8,485 nt of DNA from the NCBI GenBank assembly GCA_934364765.1, contig CAKRMO010000036.1:1-8485 (forward strand), read 5' to 3'. How positions within the stretch are numbered: position 1 is the stretch's first letter; each line of letters begins with the position of its first letter. The stretch comes from an uncultured Bacteroidaceae bacterium. Its GTDB lineage: Bacteria; Bacteroidota; Bacteroidia; Bacteroidales; Bacteroidaceae. This document shows, one piece after another, positions 1 to 6,940 of this stretch. The notes below the pieces were generated by a model. It was not told the origin of the DNA and made no database searches. It saw nothing but the letters and a program-made list of their open reading frames with translations. The position numbers were made by a program, and so were the translations under genes.

Positions 1-802
1 CGTCAAATTCACACTGCGTATAGTTTGGGTCGGGGTTGTTCACGCTCGTGGCAACTATAAGCGGGTGCGGGTTTGCCCACGTGAGCTTTTCCCTCATCAG
101 CTTTACCGGATACCTCACCTTTTCTCCTATCTCAAACGGATTTTGCACTATTTCGCCCGGCCATTCGCTCATCACCTTTTTCATTGCGGGTATGTCGCAG
201 TTCACATTGTATTCGCTGAACGGATTTTTGCGGTAGCAGCCCATCATGGTTGACAGCACCTTCACCTTTTTTGCCACGAGTTCGCGCCCGGTGAGCGGGG
301 AGAATTTGTCGGGCTTGGAGTCGAGCAGCAGGGCGAGGTTCGTGGCGAACCCGACGGAGATTATCGCCACGCTGTTGTCGGGCTGTTTGGCGAGCGTGCG
401 GCGGTAGAACTCCACGGCATCCTCATACTTGCCCTTCTTTGTCTGTTTGAAGGCGGGTTTGCCCTTTGAGTCGCGGCAAAGTGCCACGGAGTCGGCGTAA
501 TGGTTTCCCTCGTTGGGGCGCGATACGGGCGTGGGGCTTTTGGCGACAGGCACTTTGCCGTAGCCATACCAGTTGAGCGAGCCGTCAACGGCGGGGCATA
601 CGTTTGCGCCCTCCTTGTGCGTGCCCACGCCGAGGAGCTTGAGCTTTCCCATGTCGCAGTATTTGCAGATGAACTCGAGCGCGAGCGCGTCGTCGGCGTC
701 GTTTCCGTAGTCGGTTTCGAAGATTACGCTCATCGGCTGCGCCTGTGTTGCGCCGGTTGCCGCCAGAAGGCACATGGCGGCGATAATCAGTAGCTTTTTC
801 AT
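1..802 (-). CDS. Secreted inosine/uridine-preferring nucleoside hydrolase-like protein, 3' part missing
   Basis: The reading frame opens at ATG 802-800 and stays open to base 1, giving 267 visible residues; the C-terminus lies outside the window. Residues 1-21 look like a Sec signal peptide: two lysines, a hydrophobic core, and a likely cut after TQA, with no well-placed lipobox cysteine. This predicts a periplasmic or exported enzyme. At residues 28-42 the sequence FETDYGNDADDALAL matches the Ca2+-binding aspartate cluster of the nucleoside hydrolase fold (DxDxGxDxDD type), with Asp31, Asp35, Asp37 and Asp38 present. The family cleaves the N-glycosidic bond of ribonucleosides. The first acidic position is Glu29 rather than the commoner Asp. 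The late catalytic His region would be in the missing part, so activity and substrate cannot be judged. A promoter-like box lies about 20 bp upstream and the leader is short without a Shine-Dalgarno sequence. The gene is divergent from the operon to its right. Family assignment is fairly sure; substrate is inference. Confidence 0.82.
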   Translation of the reverse strand, partial: MKKLLIIAAMCLLAATGATQAQPMSVIFETDYGNDADDALALEFICKYCDMGKLKLLGVGTHKEGANVCPAVDGSLNWYGYGKVPVAKSPTPVSRPNEGNHYADSVALCRDSKGKPAFKQTKKGKYEDAVEFYRRTLAKQPDNSVAIISVGFATNLALLLDSKPDKFSPLTGRELVAKKVKVLSTMMGCYRKNPFSEYNVNCDIPAMKKVMSEWPGEIVQNPFEIGEKVRYPVKLMREKLTWANPHPLIVATSVNNPDPNYTQCEFD

Positions 803-823
803 GGTTCTGTTGTTTTGTGAACC

Positions 824-832
824 GCAAAGGTA
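824..832 (-). promoter_or_regulatory. Bacteroidota-type -7 box of the nucleoside hydrolase gene
   Basis: On the minus strand this reads TACCTTTGC, a full match to the TAnnTTTGC -7 consensus known for the Bacteroidota primary sigma factor. It lies 21 bp upstream of the ATG at 802, which predicts a very short leader. I see no convincing TTTG -33 element at the usual spacing, so the call rests on the -7 box and its position. Confidence 0.55.
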
Positions 833-855
833 TTAATTTTTTCGGTTGGGCAGCC

Positions 856-903
856 GCAGTTTTCCGCAATATCATGCCGCAGTGATATTCCCCGGGAAAC
901 TGC
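856..903. repeat. Imperfect inverted repeat (hairpin) in the divergent promoter region
   Basis: The left arm (856-874, GCAGTTTTCC then AATATCA at its inner end) pairs with the right arm (883-903, TGATATT at its inner end, then GGGAAACTGC). The outer stem is 10 bp with one mismatch and the inner stem is 7 perfect bp. They are separated by a small asymmetric internal loop and capped by an 8-nt loop (875-882). It sits upstream of the minus-strand -7 box. There is no U-run on either side, so it is not an obvious intrinsic terminator. It may be a protein-binding dyad or an RNA structure. Confidence 0.55.
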
Positions 904-977
904 AAATGCCGCCCAAACCGCACAAGGCGTTGGTTTTCAAAGAAATACCCGCACAAAAGGCACTTAGTGTAACGTTT

Positions 978-1093
978 TGTTTTTCAGGAACTTGGAAGCG
1001 GAGAAAAAAGGTCTGATGTAGTCTGGATTATGTCTGATATAATTTTTCCTGCATAGGACATAGTTTTTCCTACATCCTATGTAGTTTTCGCCA
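978..1093. repeat. Dispersed intergenic repeat element, copy A, with four 21-bp units
   Basis: By my ungapped hand alignment this 116-bp stretch matches copy B (6743-6858) at about 89 of 116 positions. It starts with TGTTTTTCAG (978-987), then a moderately conserved spacer ending in AAAAAAGGTCTGATGTAGT. From 1010 it consists of four units of exactly 21 bp (1010-1030, 1031-1051, 1052-1072, 1073-1093). Each unit has a 7-nt core at its second base (GTCTGAT, GTCTGAT, ATAGGAC, ATCCTAT). The core is followed by a fixed half, RTAR then T or C-rich bases, typically TTTTTCC. Both copies have the same orientation relative to the plus strand. The element is non-coding; its function is unknown. Confidence 0.75.
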
Positions 1094-1207
1094 TGTTTTG
1101 AAAAAGCGGGCTGTTTTGGTTTTGCGCGGGTTGCGCGGGCGGCTCTTTTTGAACGCCGCTATACATTATTTATAATTCTTGTGGCTTACAAATTGCCCTA
1201 TTCTTCG

Positions 1208-1216
1208 TAAATTTGC
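1208..1216 (+). promoter_or_regulatory. Bacteroidota-type -7 box of the four-gene operon
   Basis: The sequence TAAATTTGC is a perfect TAnnTTTGC match. It lies 34 bp upstream of the ATG at 1251 and downstream of an AT-rich patch, which fits a promoter for the operon with a leader of roughly 30 nt. A TTG occurs at 1193-1195 and another at 1179-1181, but neither has the usual spacing for a -33 element. The box also helps choose the permease start, since the upstream TTG at 1230 would lie almost at the predicted transcription start. Confidence 0.6.
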
Positions 1217-1250
1217 CGATTAAGCGGCATTGTGTCCGCGCATCCCTTTT

Positions 1251-3344
1251 ATGAGGCTGGTAAAGAAACTCGACATATTCATTATAAGGAACTTCCTGAC
1301 ACTTTTGGCAGGGGCGTTCTTTGTATGCCTGTTCGTGCTGATGATGCAGTTCACATGGCGCTACATAGACGAGCTCATCGGCAAGGGGCTTTCGCTGGAC
1401 GTTTTCGCCAAGTTCTTCTGGTACATGGCGCTTTCGCTCATTCCACAAGCCATGCCGCTCGCCATTCTGCTTGCGTCGCTCATCACCTTCGGCAACATGG
1501 GCGAGAGGCTGGAGCTGCTGGCTATGAAAACGGTGGGCGTGCCGCTTCTGAGGATTATGCGCCCGCTGATAATCCTTGTGTCGGGAATTTCGTGCGCCTC
1601 GTTCTATTTCCAGAACTTCACCGGCCCGTACGCCGAGCTGCAGCTGCGCACGCTGCTCCTCAGCATGCACGAGAGCGCGCCCGCGCTGGAGATACCCGAG
1701 GGAACATTCTATAACGGCATACCCAACATAAACATCTATGTGAAGCAAAAGCACAACGAGACGGGAATGCTCTACAACGTGATAATCTACAAAACCGACC
1801 AGGGCTTCAACAAGGCGCAGATAGTGCTTTCCGACTCGGCAAAGCTCGAAATCACGTCAGACAAGAAATTCCTTGTGCTGCAGCTGTTCAACGGCGAGCA
1901 GTTCGAGAACCTGCAGACCGGCACGCTGAACCAGATAAGGGCGTATGTGCCTTACGACCGTGAGACTTTCAGCTACAAGAAGTTCATAATAGATTTCGAC
2001 AGCAACTTCAACGTGCTCGACGCAAACGCCATCGGCAACCGCCCGGAGTCGAAGAACATGAGCCAGCTCGTGGCAGGAGTCGATTCGATGGAGACGCACG
2101 CCGACAGCCTTGGCAAGGCGAACTACGACTTCATATCCCGCGTGGGCAGCCTCGGGCCTGTGCCGTCGCTCGACTATGCCGGCCAGCCCCCCGTGCGCGG
2201 CTACTCGCTTGCGGGCGTTCCCGCAGAGCCTGCAGGCAGCGCGGCAACCCGGTCGGACAACCCCGACAGTTTCAGGCTTGCGCGTGAGGCCGGGGAGGCC
2301 AAGGCGCAGAGGGAGCGCAACGCCAAGGCGGAAAAGGCAATCAGGGCGTACAGTGCGAGAGAGCCGCAAATCATCGCCGCCGCAAGGAAGATAGACTTCG
2401 ACAGCCTTGTGGCGTCGCTTCCCGCCGCAACAAGGGCCGACATGGTGGCACGCGGGCACGAGGTGGCGCAGCAGATCATGACTGACCTTGAGTGGGGGAA
2501 ATACGAGGTGGCCGACAACGACCTCATGATAAGGAAATACAACATCGCCTGGCACGAGAAGATTATCGTGTCGCTGACGTGCCTGATATTCTTCTTCATA
2601 GGCGCGCCGCTCGGCTCCATAATACAGAAAGGGGGACTTGGCGCGCCAACGGTGCTTTCGGTAATGATTTTCATTCTTTACTACATAATAAGCACCTCTG
2701 GCATGAAACTTGCCAAGGAAGGTACATGGGTGATTGCGTTCGGAATGTGGATGAGCGTGATGATACTCGCGCCGCTCGGCGCGTTCCTCACCTACAAGGC
2801 CAACAACGACTCGGTGGTGTTCAACCCCGAAGCCTACCACAGGCTGCTCCGCCGCGTGCTCGGCCTGCGCAGCCGCCGCCACGTGGCACGCAAGGAGGTT
2901 ATCGTTTACGACCCCGACTATGCTTCGCTCTACGAACGCCTCGGCGTTCTTGCCGAACGTTGCAGGGCATACAACGAAAGGGAGAAACTCTGGAGAATGC
3001 CCAATTATCTCAGCCACTTCTTCTATCCCAAGCCCGACCACGAGGTGGAGGAAATAAACGCGGAAATGGAGAGCGTGGTTGAGGAACTGTCGAACACGAA
3101 AAGCCTCAAGGTGCTTGACGAGCTCAACCGCTTCCCGGTGATATTCGCCTCCGCCCACGTTTCGCCGTTCGCAAACGCGTGGCTCAACAGAATTTCGGGA
3201 ATTTTGCTCCCTGTGGGGCTTTTCCTGTGGTTCAGAATGTGGAAATTCCGCCTCCGCCTGTTGCGCGACATGAAGCAAATCGTGTCGTCGTGCCAGAAGG
3301 AGCGCGAATACATAAGCGGGATGTTGCCCGGAAAGGAATGTTGA
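1251..3344 (+). CDS. LptF/LptG (YjgP/YjgQ) family lipopolysaccharide-export permease, enlarged form
   Basis: The family forms the inner-membrane part of the LptB2FG ABC transporter, which pulls LPS from the inner membrane toward the LptC/LptA bridge. The 697-residue product has N-terminal helices at about 15-35, 54-80 and 98-120. The family signature follows helix 2 ([13 protein letters not shown], then [16 protein letters not shown]). A beta-rich periplasmic domain follows (about 125-250), and helices 4-6 lie at about 438-517, starting with [11 protein letters not shown]. An Ala/Arg-rich, charged stretch of roughly 170 residues lies between the periplasmic domain and helix 4. A tail of about 175 residues follows helix 6 and carries a seventh hydrophobic segment (about 648-668). 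E. coli LptF and LptG are only about 360 residues; larger forms are usual in Bacteroidota. I chose ATG 1251 over the in-frame TTG 1230 because of the promoter position and the family-like start [11 protein letters not shown]. LptF and LptG cannot be told apart here. It is the first gene of the operon, 25 bp before ribBA. Confidence 0.88.
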   Translation: MRLVKKLDIFIIRNFLTLLAGAFFVCLFVLMMQFTWRYIDELIGKGLSLDVFAKFFWYMALSLIPQAMPLAILLASLITFGNMGERLELLAMKTVGVPLLRIMRPLIILVSGISCASFYFQNFTGPYAELQLRTLLLSMHESAPALEIPEGTFYNGIPNINIYVKQKHNETGMLYNVIIYKTDQGFNKAQIVLSDSAKLEITSDKKFLVLQLFNGEQFENLQTGTLNQIRAYVPYDRETFSYKKFIIDFDSNFNVLDANAIGNRPESKNMSQLVAGVDSMETHADSLGKANYDFISRVGSLGPVPSLDYAGQPPVRGYSLAGVPAEPAGSAATRSDNPDSFRLAREAGEAKAQRERNAKAEKAIRAYSAREPQIIAAARKIDFDSLVASLPAATRADMVARGHEVAQQIMTDLEWGKYEVADNDLMIRKYNIAWHEKIIVSLTCLIFFFIGAPLGSIIQKGGLGAPTVLSVMIFILYYIISTSGMKLAKEGTWVIAFGMWMSVMILAPLGAFLTYKANNDSVVFNPEAYHRLLRRVLGLRSRRHVARKEVIVYDPDYASLYERLGVLAERCRAYNEREKLWRMPNYLSHFFYPKPDHEVEEINAEMESVVEELSNTKSLKVLDELNRFPVIFASAHVSPFANAWLNRISGILLPVGLFLWFRMWKFRLRLLRDMKQIVSSCQKEREYISGMLPGKEC

Positions 3345-3369
3345 ACGAAAACAATATGCAGAAAATATA

Positions 3370-4593
3370 ATGACAGAGAACGAAAACTTCAAAATGGCAA
3401 CTGTGGAAGAGGCGGTGGCCGATTTCAGGCAGGGGAAATTCGTCATAGTGGTTGACGACCCGGGAAGGGAGAACGAGGGCGACCTCATAACTTCCGCCGA
3501 GATGATAACCGAGGAGAAGGTTAACTTCATGCTGAAAAACGGAAGGGGAGTGCTCTGTGCGCCGATAACCATATCGCGGTGCAGGGAGCTGGGCCTGCAG
3601 CATCAGGTTGAGGACAACACGAGCCTTCTCGGCACTCCGTTCACCGTGGCGGTTGACAAGCTCGAGGGATGCACCACCGGCGTAAGCACGCACGACCGCG
3701 CCGAAACCATAAAGGCCCTTGCCGATCCGAATTCCACGCCCGAAACTTTCGGCAAGCCGGGACACGTATGCCCGCTCTACGCCCAGGACAACGGCGTGTT
3801 GCGCCGCGCCGGCCACACGGAGGCTGCCGTTGACCTCACGCGCCTTGCCGGACTGCGCCCCGCCGCAGCCCTTATAGAAATTCTCAATGAGGACGGGACA
3901 ATGGCGCGGATGCCGCAGCTCGTGGAAAAGGCAAAGGAATGGGGACTTAGGATACTGACGATAAAAGACCTGATAGAGTACAGGATGAAGACCGACTCGC
4001 TCGTGGAAAAGGGCGACGAGGTTGACATGCCAACCGACTACGGACATTTCCGCCTCATTCCTTTCCGCCAGAAAAGCAACGGCAAGGAACACGTGGCCCT
4101 GATAAAGGGAAAATGGGATGCCGACGAGCCGATACTTGTGCGGGTGCATTCATCGTGCGCCACAGGCGACATTTTCGGCTCCAAGCGCTGCGACTGCGGC
4201 GAGCAGCTCCACCGCTCCATGCAAAAGATAGAGGAGGCCGGCAAGGGCGTTGTGCTCTACCTCAACCAGGAGGGGCGCGGCATAGGCCTTATGGCGAAAA
4301 TCGCCGCCTACAAGCTGCAGGAGGAGGGATACGACACCGTTGACGCCAACATACACCTTGGCTACGACCCCGACGAGAGGGACTACGGCGTGGGTGCGCA
4401 AATTCTCAGGGAGCTCGGCGTACACAAAATGCGGCTTCTGACAAACAACCCCGTGAAGCGCGTGGGGCTGGAGGCATACGGGCTGGAAATTGTGGAGAAC
4501 GTGCCGATAGAGATACAGCCCAACAAATATAACGAGCGTTACCTGCGCACGAAAAAGGAGCGCATGGGACACACGCTGCATTTCAACAAATAA
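3370..4593 (+). CDS. ribBA: Bifunctional 3,4-dihydroxy-2-butanone-4-phosphate synthase / GTP cyclohydrolase II
   Basis: This 407-residue fusion supplies both precursors of riboflavin. RibB converts ribulose 5-phosphate to 3,4-dihydroxy-2-butanone 4-phosphate plus formate, and RibA opens GTP to the diaminopyrimidine. The RibB domain covers about residues 10-205. It has the acidic loop [10 protein letters not shown] (29-38), [13 protein letters not shown], a THDRAETI motif, and [11 protein letters not shown] with His149 and Glu151. Glu170, in the [13 protein letters not shown] stretch, aligns with the late catalytic glutamate. The RibA domain covers about 209-400. Its zinc-binding cysteines are 263, 274 and 276 (HSSC...RCDC), and it has NQEGRGIG (299-306), DYGVGAQIL (338-346) and [13 protein letters not shown]. 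Length and order are normal for RibBA. In the first loop the usual Glu-Asp between DD and RENE is Pro-Gly. The ATG at 3370 has an A-rich leader; an in-frame ATG at 3394 is a possible alternative. No FMN riboswitch fits in the 25-bp gap, so expression probably comes from the operon promoter. Confidence 0.96.
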   Translation: MTENENFKMATVEEAVADFRQGKFVIVVDDPGRENEGDLITSAEMITEEKVNFMLKNGRGVLCAPITISRCRELGLQHQVEDNTSLLGTPFTVAVDKLEGCTTGVSTHDRAETIKALADPNSTPETFGKPGHVCPLYAQDNGVLRRAGHTEAAVDLTRLAGLRPAAALIEILNEDGTMARMPQLVEKAKEWGLRILTIKDLIEYRMKTDSLVEKGDEVDMPTDYGHFRLIPFRQKSNGKEHVALIKGKWDADEPILVRVHSSCATGDIFGSKRCDCGEQLHRSMQKIEEAGKGVVLYLNQEGRGIGLMAKIAAYKLQEEGYDTVDANIHLGYDPDERDYGVGAQILRELGVHKMRLLTNNPVKRVGLEAYGLEIVENVPIEIQPNKYNERYLRTKKERMGHTLHFNK

Positions 4594-4633
4594 CAAACGC
4601 ATAAGCAAATAACAATCACCCAAAATTATAACT

Positions 4634-5347
4634 ATGGAAAGAGAAATCAAATTCGGAACCCCAATGCTCGAAGGCGTGCAAAGCGCCTACCGCGTTCTCA
4701 TGCGCAAGGTCTATCTGTGGATGGCCCTGGCCCTTGCCGTAACAGGCTTCACGGCATTCTACATCGCGTCCAATCCCGGACTGCTGCAAACAATCTTCAC
4801 GTCGAAAGGCGTATTCCTGTTTCTAATAATCGCGCAGCTTGCGCTCGTGTTCATCCTTTCGGCGAGAATAATGAAACTGTCGTTCCCCACGGCGGGCATA
4901 ATGTTCGCCGCCTATTCGGTGCTTAACGGCGTAACAATGTCGTTCATCTTCATAGCTTTCACCATGAACTCCATAGCCGGGGCGTTTTTCGTAACGGCGG
5001 GGATGTTTGCCGTAATGTCGTTCGTGGGCTTTGCGCTCAAGAAAGACCTGAGCTCCTTCGGCTCGTTCTTCCTCATGGCGCTGGTGGGGCTGATAATAGC
5101 GTCGGTAGTCAACATTTTCTGGGCGAACAGCGTGCTCTACTGGGTAATAACATACGTGGGCGTGCTGCTCTTTGTGGGGCTTACGGCGTATGACACCCAG
5201 AAAATAAAGCACATGCTCATGGAATATGGCGACGAGGTGAACGACAACACCCAGAAGCTCGCCCTATTGGGAAGCCTCTCGCTATACCTCGACTTCATAA
5301 ACCTGTTCCTCTACATACTGCGCTTCTTCGGGCGCAACGACAACTGA
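4634..5347 (+). CDS. Bax inhibitor-1 / YccA-YbhL family integral membrane protein
   Basis: The 237-residue protein is almost entirely membrane-embedded, with seven predicted helices at about 27-46, 58-77, 86-108, 113-134, 142-162, 165-185 and 209-231 and a cytosolic N-terminus. Two motifs identify the family: TAYDTQKIK (184-192) with Asp187, and SLYLDFINLFLYILRFFG (216-233) with Asp220. These correspond to the paired aspartates that act as a pH-sensitive latch in the calcium-leak homologue YetJ of Bacillus subtilis. The length and the roughly 33-residue gap between the aspartates are closer to E. coli YbhL. A cation or calcium leak, or a membrane-protein quality-control role, is known or proposed for relatives; which applies here is unknown. 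The gene lies 40 bp after ribBA and 39 bp before the aminotransferase, so it is probably co-transcribed with both. The start ATG 4634 has an A-rich leader and no Shine-Dalgarno sequence. Confidence 0.93.
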   Translation: MEREIKFGTPMLEGVQSAYRVLMRKVYLWMALALAVTGFTAFYIASNPGLLQTIFTSKGVFLFLIIAQLALVFILSARIMKLSFPTAGIMFAAYSVLNGVTMSFIFIAFTMNSIAGAFFVTAGMFAVMSFVGFALKKDLSSFGSFFLMALVGLIIASVVNIFWANSVLYWVITYVGVLLFVGLTAYDTQKIKHMLMEYGDEVNDNTQKLALLGSLSLYLDFINLFLYILRFFGRNDN

Positions 5348-5386
5348 CATTCACCCATAAGGGAAACAACATAAACACATAAAGCA

Positions 5387-6580
5387 ATGAACGAACTGTC
5401 TGCACGCCTTAACCGCCTTGCCCCATCAGCCACACTGGTGATGTCGCAGCGGAGCGGCGAACTGAAGGCCGCCGGCGTTGACGTGGTGAACCTCAGCGTC
5501 GGAGAACCCGACTTCAACACCCCCGAACACATAAAGGAGGCGGCCAAGAAAGCCATAGACGACAACTATTCGCGCTATTCCCCCGTGCCGGGCTATCCCG
5601 CATTGCGCGAGGCGATAGTGGGGAAACTGAAACGCGAGAACGGACTTGAATACAAGCCCTCGCAGATAATATGCTCCAACGGCGCAAAACAAAGCGTGTG
5701 CAACGTCATAATGTCGCTGGCTGGCGAGGGCGACGAGGTGATAGTGCCAGCGCCATATTGGGTGAGCTACACCCAGATGGTGAAACTCGCCGACGCAACG
5801 CCCGTAACCGTCCCCACAGGGCTTGAGCAGGACTTCAAGATGACCCCCGCGCAGCTCGGGGAGGCAATAACCCCGCAAACGCGCGCGCTGATACTCTGCT
5901 CGCCGAGCAACCCCACAGGCGCGATATACTCATACAACGAACTCGAAGCCCTTGCAGAAGTGCTGAAGAAGCACCCCCGCGTAATGGTAATATCCGACGA
6001 GATATACGAACACATAAACTACATAGGCAAGCACGCAAGCATGGCGCAGGTGCCGGGCATGAAGGAACGCACCGTGATAATAAACGGCGTGTCGAAGGCA
6101 TACGCCATGACAGGCTGGAGAATAGGCTTCGCCGCCGCAGAGGAGTGGGTGGTGAAAGCCTGCAACAAGCTCCAGGGGCAGTACACCAGCGGACCGTGCT
6201 CCGTAAGCCAAATGGCGGCGGCGGCGGCTTTTGCCGGACCGCAGGAATGCGTGGAGGAAATGCGCCGGGCGTTTGAGCGCAGGAAAAACCTCATAGTGTC
6301 GCTCGCCCGCCAGATACCCGGACTCGAAGTCAACGACCCCGAAGGCGCGTTCTACCTCTTCCCCAAGTGCAGCAGCTACTTCGGAAAGAAAGACGGCGAC
6401 AACATAATCAACGACTCCAACGACATGGCGCTCTACCTTCTCGACAAAGCCCACGTGGCAACAGTAAGCGGCGACGCCTTCGGCGCACCCGGATACTTCC
6501 GCATGAGCTACGCAACCGGTGAGGACAGCATACGCAAGGCCATGCAGCGCATAGCCGAAGCCCTTGCAAGGCTGAAATAA
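5387..6580 (+). CDS. aspC: PLP-dependent class I aminotransferase, aspartate aminotransferase type
   Basis: The 397-residue enzyme has all landmarks of fold-type I, class I/II aminotransferases: SVGEPDF (37-43), RYSPVPGYPALREAI (63-77), SNPTG with Asn175, SDEIYEHI with Asp204 (pyridine-nitrogen partner) and Tyr207, SKAYAMTGWRIG with the Schiff-base Lys237, and YFRMSYA with the carboxylate-binding Arg372. The sequence style resembles the Ib/gamma subgroup (Thermus/Bacillus AspB-like) rather than E. coli AspC. It would interconvert aspartate plus 2-oxoglutarate with oxaloacetate plus glutamate in the cytosol. Relatives also use prephenate or other amino acids, so the exact substrate is inferred and the gene symbol is by general usage. 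It is complete, and it is the last gene of the run; an intrinsic terminator follows 23 bp after the stop. The start at ATG 5387 lies in an A-rich leader. Confidence 0.92.
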   Translation: MNELSARLNRLAPSATLVMSQRSGELKAAGVDVVNLSVGEPDFNTPEHIKEAAKKAIDDNYSRYSPVPGYPALREAIVGKLKRENGLEYKPSQIICSNGAKQSVCNVIMSLAGEGDEVIVPAPYWVSYTQMVKLADATPVTVPTGLEQDFKMTPAQLGEAITPQTRALILCSPSNPTGAIYSYNELEALAEVLKKHPRVMVISDEIYEHINYIGKHASMAQVPGMKERTVIINGVSKAYAMTGWRIGFAAAEEWVVKACNKLQGQYTSGPCSVSQMAAAAAFAGPQECVEEMRRAFERRKNLIVSLARQIPGLEVNDPEGAFYLFPKCSSYFGKKDGDNIINDSNDMALYLLDKAHVATVSGDAFGAPGYFRMSYATGEDSIRKAMQRIAEALARLK

Positions 6581-6603
6581 CCAGAGCGGGACATAAAACC
6601 AAG

Positions 6604-6641
6604 GCCGGGAGACATAAAAACACCAGTCCCCCGGCTTTTTT
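6604..6641 (+). terminator. Intrinsic terminator of the operon
   Basis: The stem GCCGGGAGAC (6604-6613) pairs with GTCCCCCGGC (6626-6635): 10 bp with one A-C mismatch, a 12-nt loop and a run of six T (6636-6641). It begins 23 bp after the aminotransferase stop codon on the plus strand, as expected for the end of the transcription unit. Confidence 0.88.
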
Positions 6642-6742
6642 ACGCCTCGCCCCAACGCCCCAGTCCCGATAATTCCTATAGTTTCTGCAAAGTGCTGAAA
6701 ACCAGAAAATCACCCCAAATAGGCAGCCTTTTTGCAAGATAC

Positions 6743-6858
6743 TGTTTTTCAGATGTTTGCAAGTGCCGAAAAAAGGTCTGATGTAGTTTGAATTATATCA
6801 GACAAAATTTTTTCTACATAGGACATAGTTTTCCCCATGTCCGATATAATTTTTACGC
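6743..6858. repeat. Dispersed intergenic repeat element, copy B, with four 21-bp units
   Basis: This is the second copy of the element at 978-1093, in the same orientation and with identical internal spacing (32 bp from the start of TGTTTTTCAG to the first unit). Units lie at 6775-6795, 6796-6816, 6817-6837 and 6838-6858. Their 7-nt cores are GTCTGAT, ATCAGAC, ATAGGAC and GTCCGAT, starting at 6776, 6797, 6818 and 6839, exactly 21 bp apart. Weaker similarity to copy A extends left to about 6700. Because this copy lies between two gene ends, after a terminator, a promoter or leader role is unlikely here. That favours a dispersed repeat family or an architectural protein site. Confidence 0.75.
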
Positions 6859-6909
6859 CACCCACATCGCCTTTAGCAAATCCCCAAAGCTTATCTCGCA
6901 TTCAACATA

Positions 6910-6940
6910 ATCACGAGAATTGGTTGCCTATTCTCGTGAT
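6910..6940. repeat. Perfect 11-bp inverted repeat with 9-nt spacer
   Basis: ATCACGAGAAT (6910-6920) and ATTCTCGTGAT (6930-6940) are exact reverse complements separated by nine bases. It lies close to the GC-to-AT transition and about 90 bp past the end of the minus-strand radical SAM gene. Neither strand shows a U-run after the stem, so a classical intrinsic terminator is not supported. A factor-assisted terminator, a dyad operator, a recombination site or the end of an acquired segment are all possible. Confidence 0.7.

Larger units (their letters stand above)
803..1250. other. Divergent intergenic region
   Basis: This 448-bp stretch between the divergent nucleoside hydrolase and permease genes has no credible reading frame. 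From left to right it holds the promoter-like box of the minus-strand gene (824-832), an imperfect hairpin (856-903), repeat element copy A (978-1093, with weaker similarity to copy B from about 940), a perfect tandem pair of the 9-mer TTGCGCGGG (1122-1139), an AT-rich patch (about 1161-1195) and the promoter-like box of the plus-strand operon (1208-1216). No tRNA or riboswitch-like structure was recognised. Confidence 0.7.

Noticed and set aside
978..1093. CRISPR array as an explanation for the 21-bp units
   Set aside because: The units are contiguous with no unique spacers, are degenerate, number only four and have no cas genes nearby.
1122..1139. Perfect tandem pair of the 9-mer TTGCGCGGG
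   Set aside because: Only two units are present and no further copies or symmetry were seen, so it is most likely a simple local duplication.
1230..1250. Upstream TTG start for the permease, adding seven residues
   Set aside because: It would lie almost at the transcription start predicted from the -7 box at 1208-1216, and the ATG at 1251 gives a family-like N-terminus.
3345..3369. FMN riboswitch in front of ribBA
   Set aside because: The gap to the upstream gene is only 25 bp and no conserved RFN-element sequence is visible.
1857..3572. 571-codon open frame on the minus strand opposite the permease and ribBA genes
   Set aside because: It spans two well-identified plus-strand genes, has a His/Val/Ala/Arg-rich composition typical of GC-rich antisense shadow frames, and shows no recognisable domain.
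3232..4149. 305-codon open frame on the minus strand opposite ribBA
   Set aside because: It is antisense to strongly conserved RibBA motifs and shows no family features of its own.
5930..6655. 241-codon open frame on the minus strand opposite the aminotransferase
   Set aside because: It is an antisense shadow that starts inside the terminator region and runs through conserved aminotransferase codons, with no recognisable motif.
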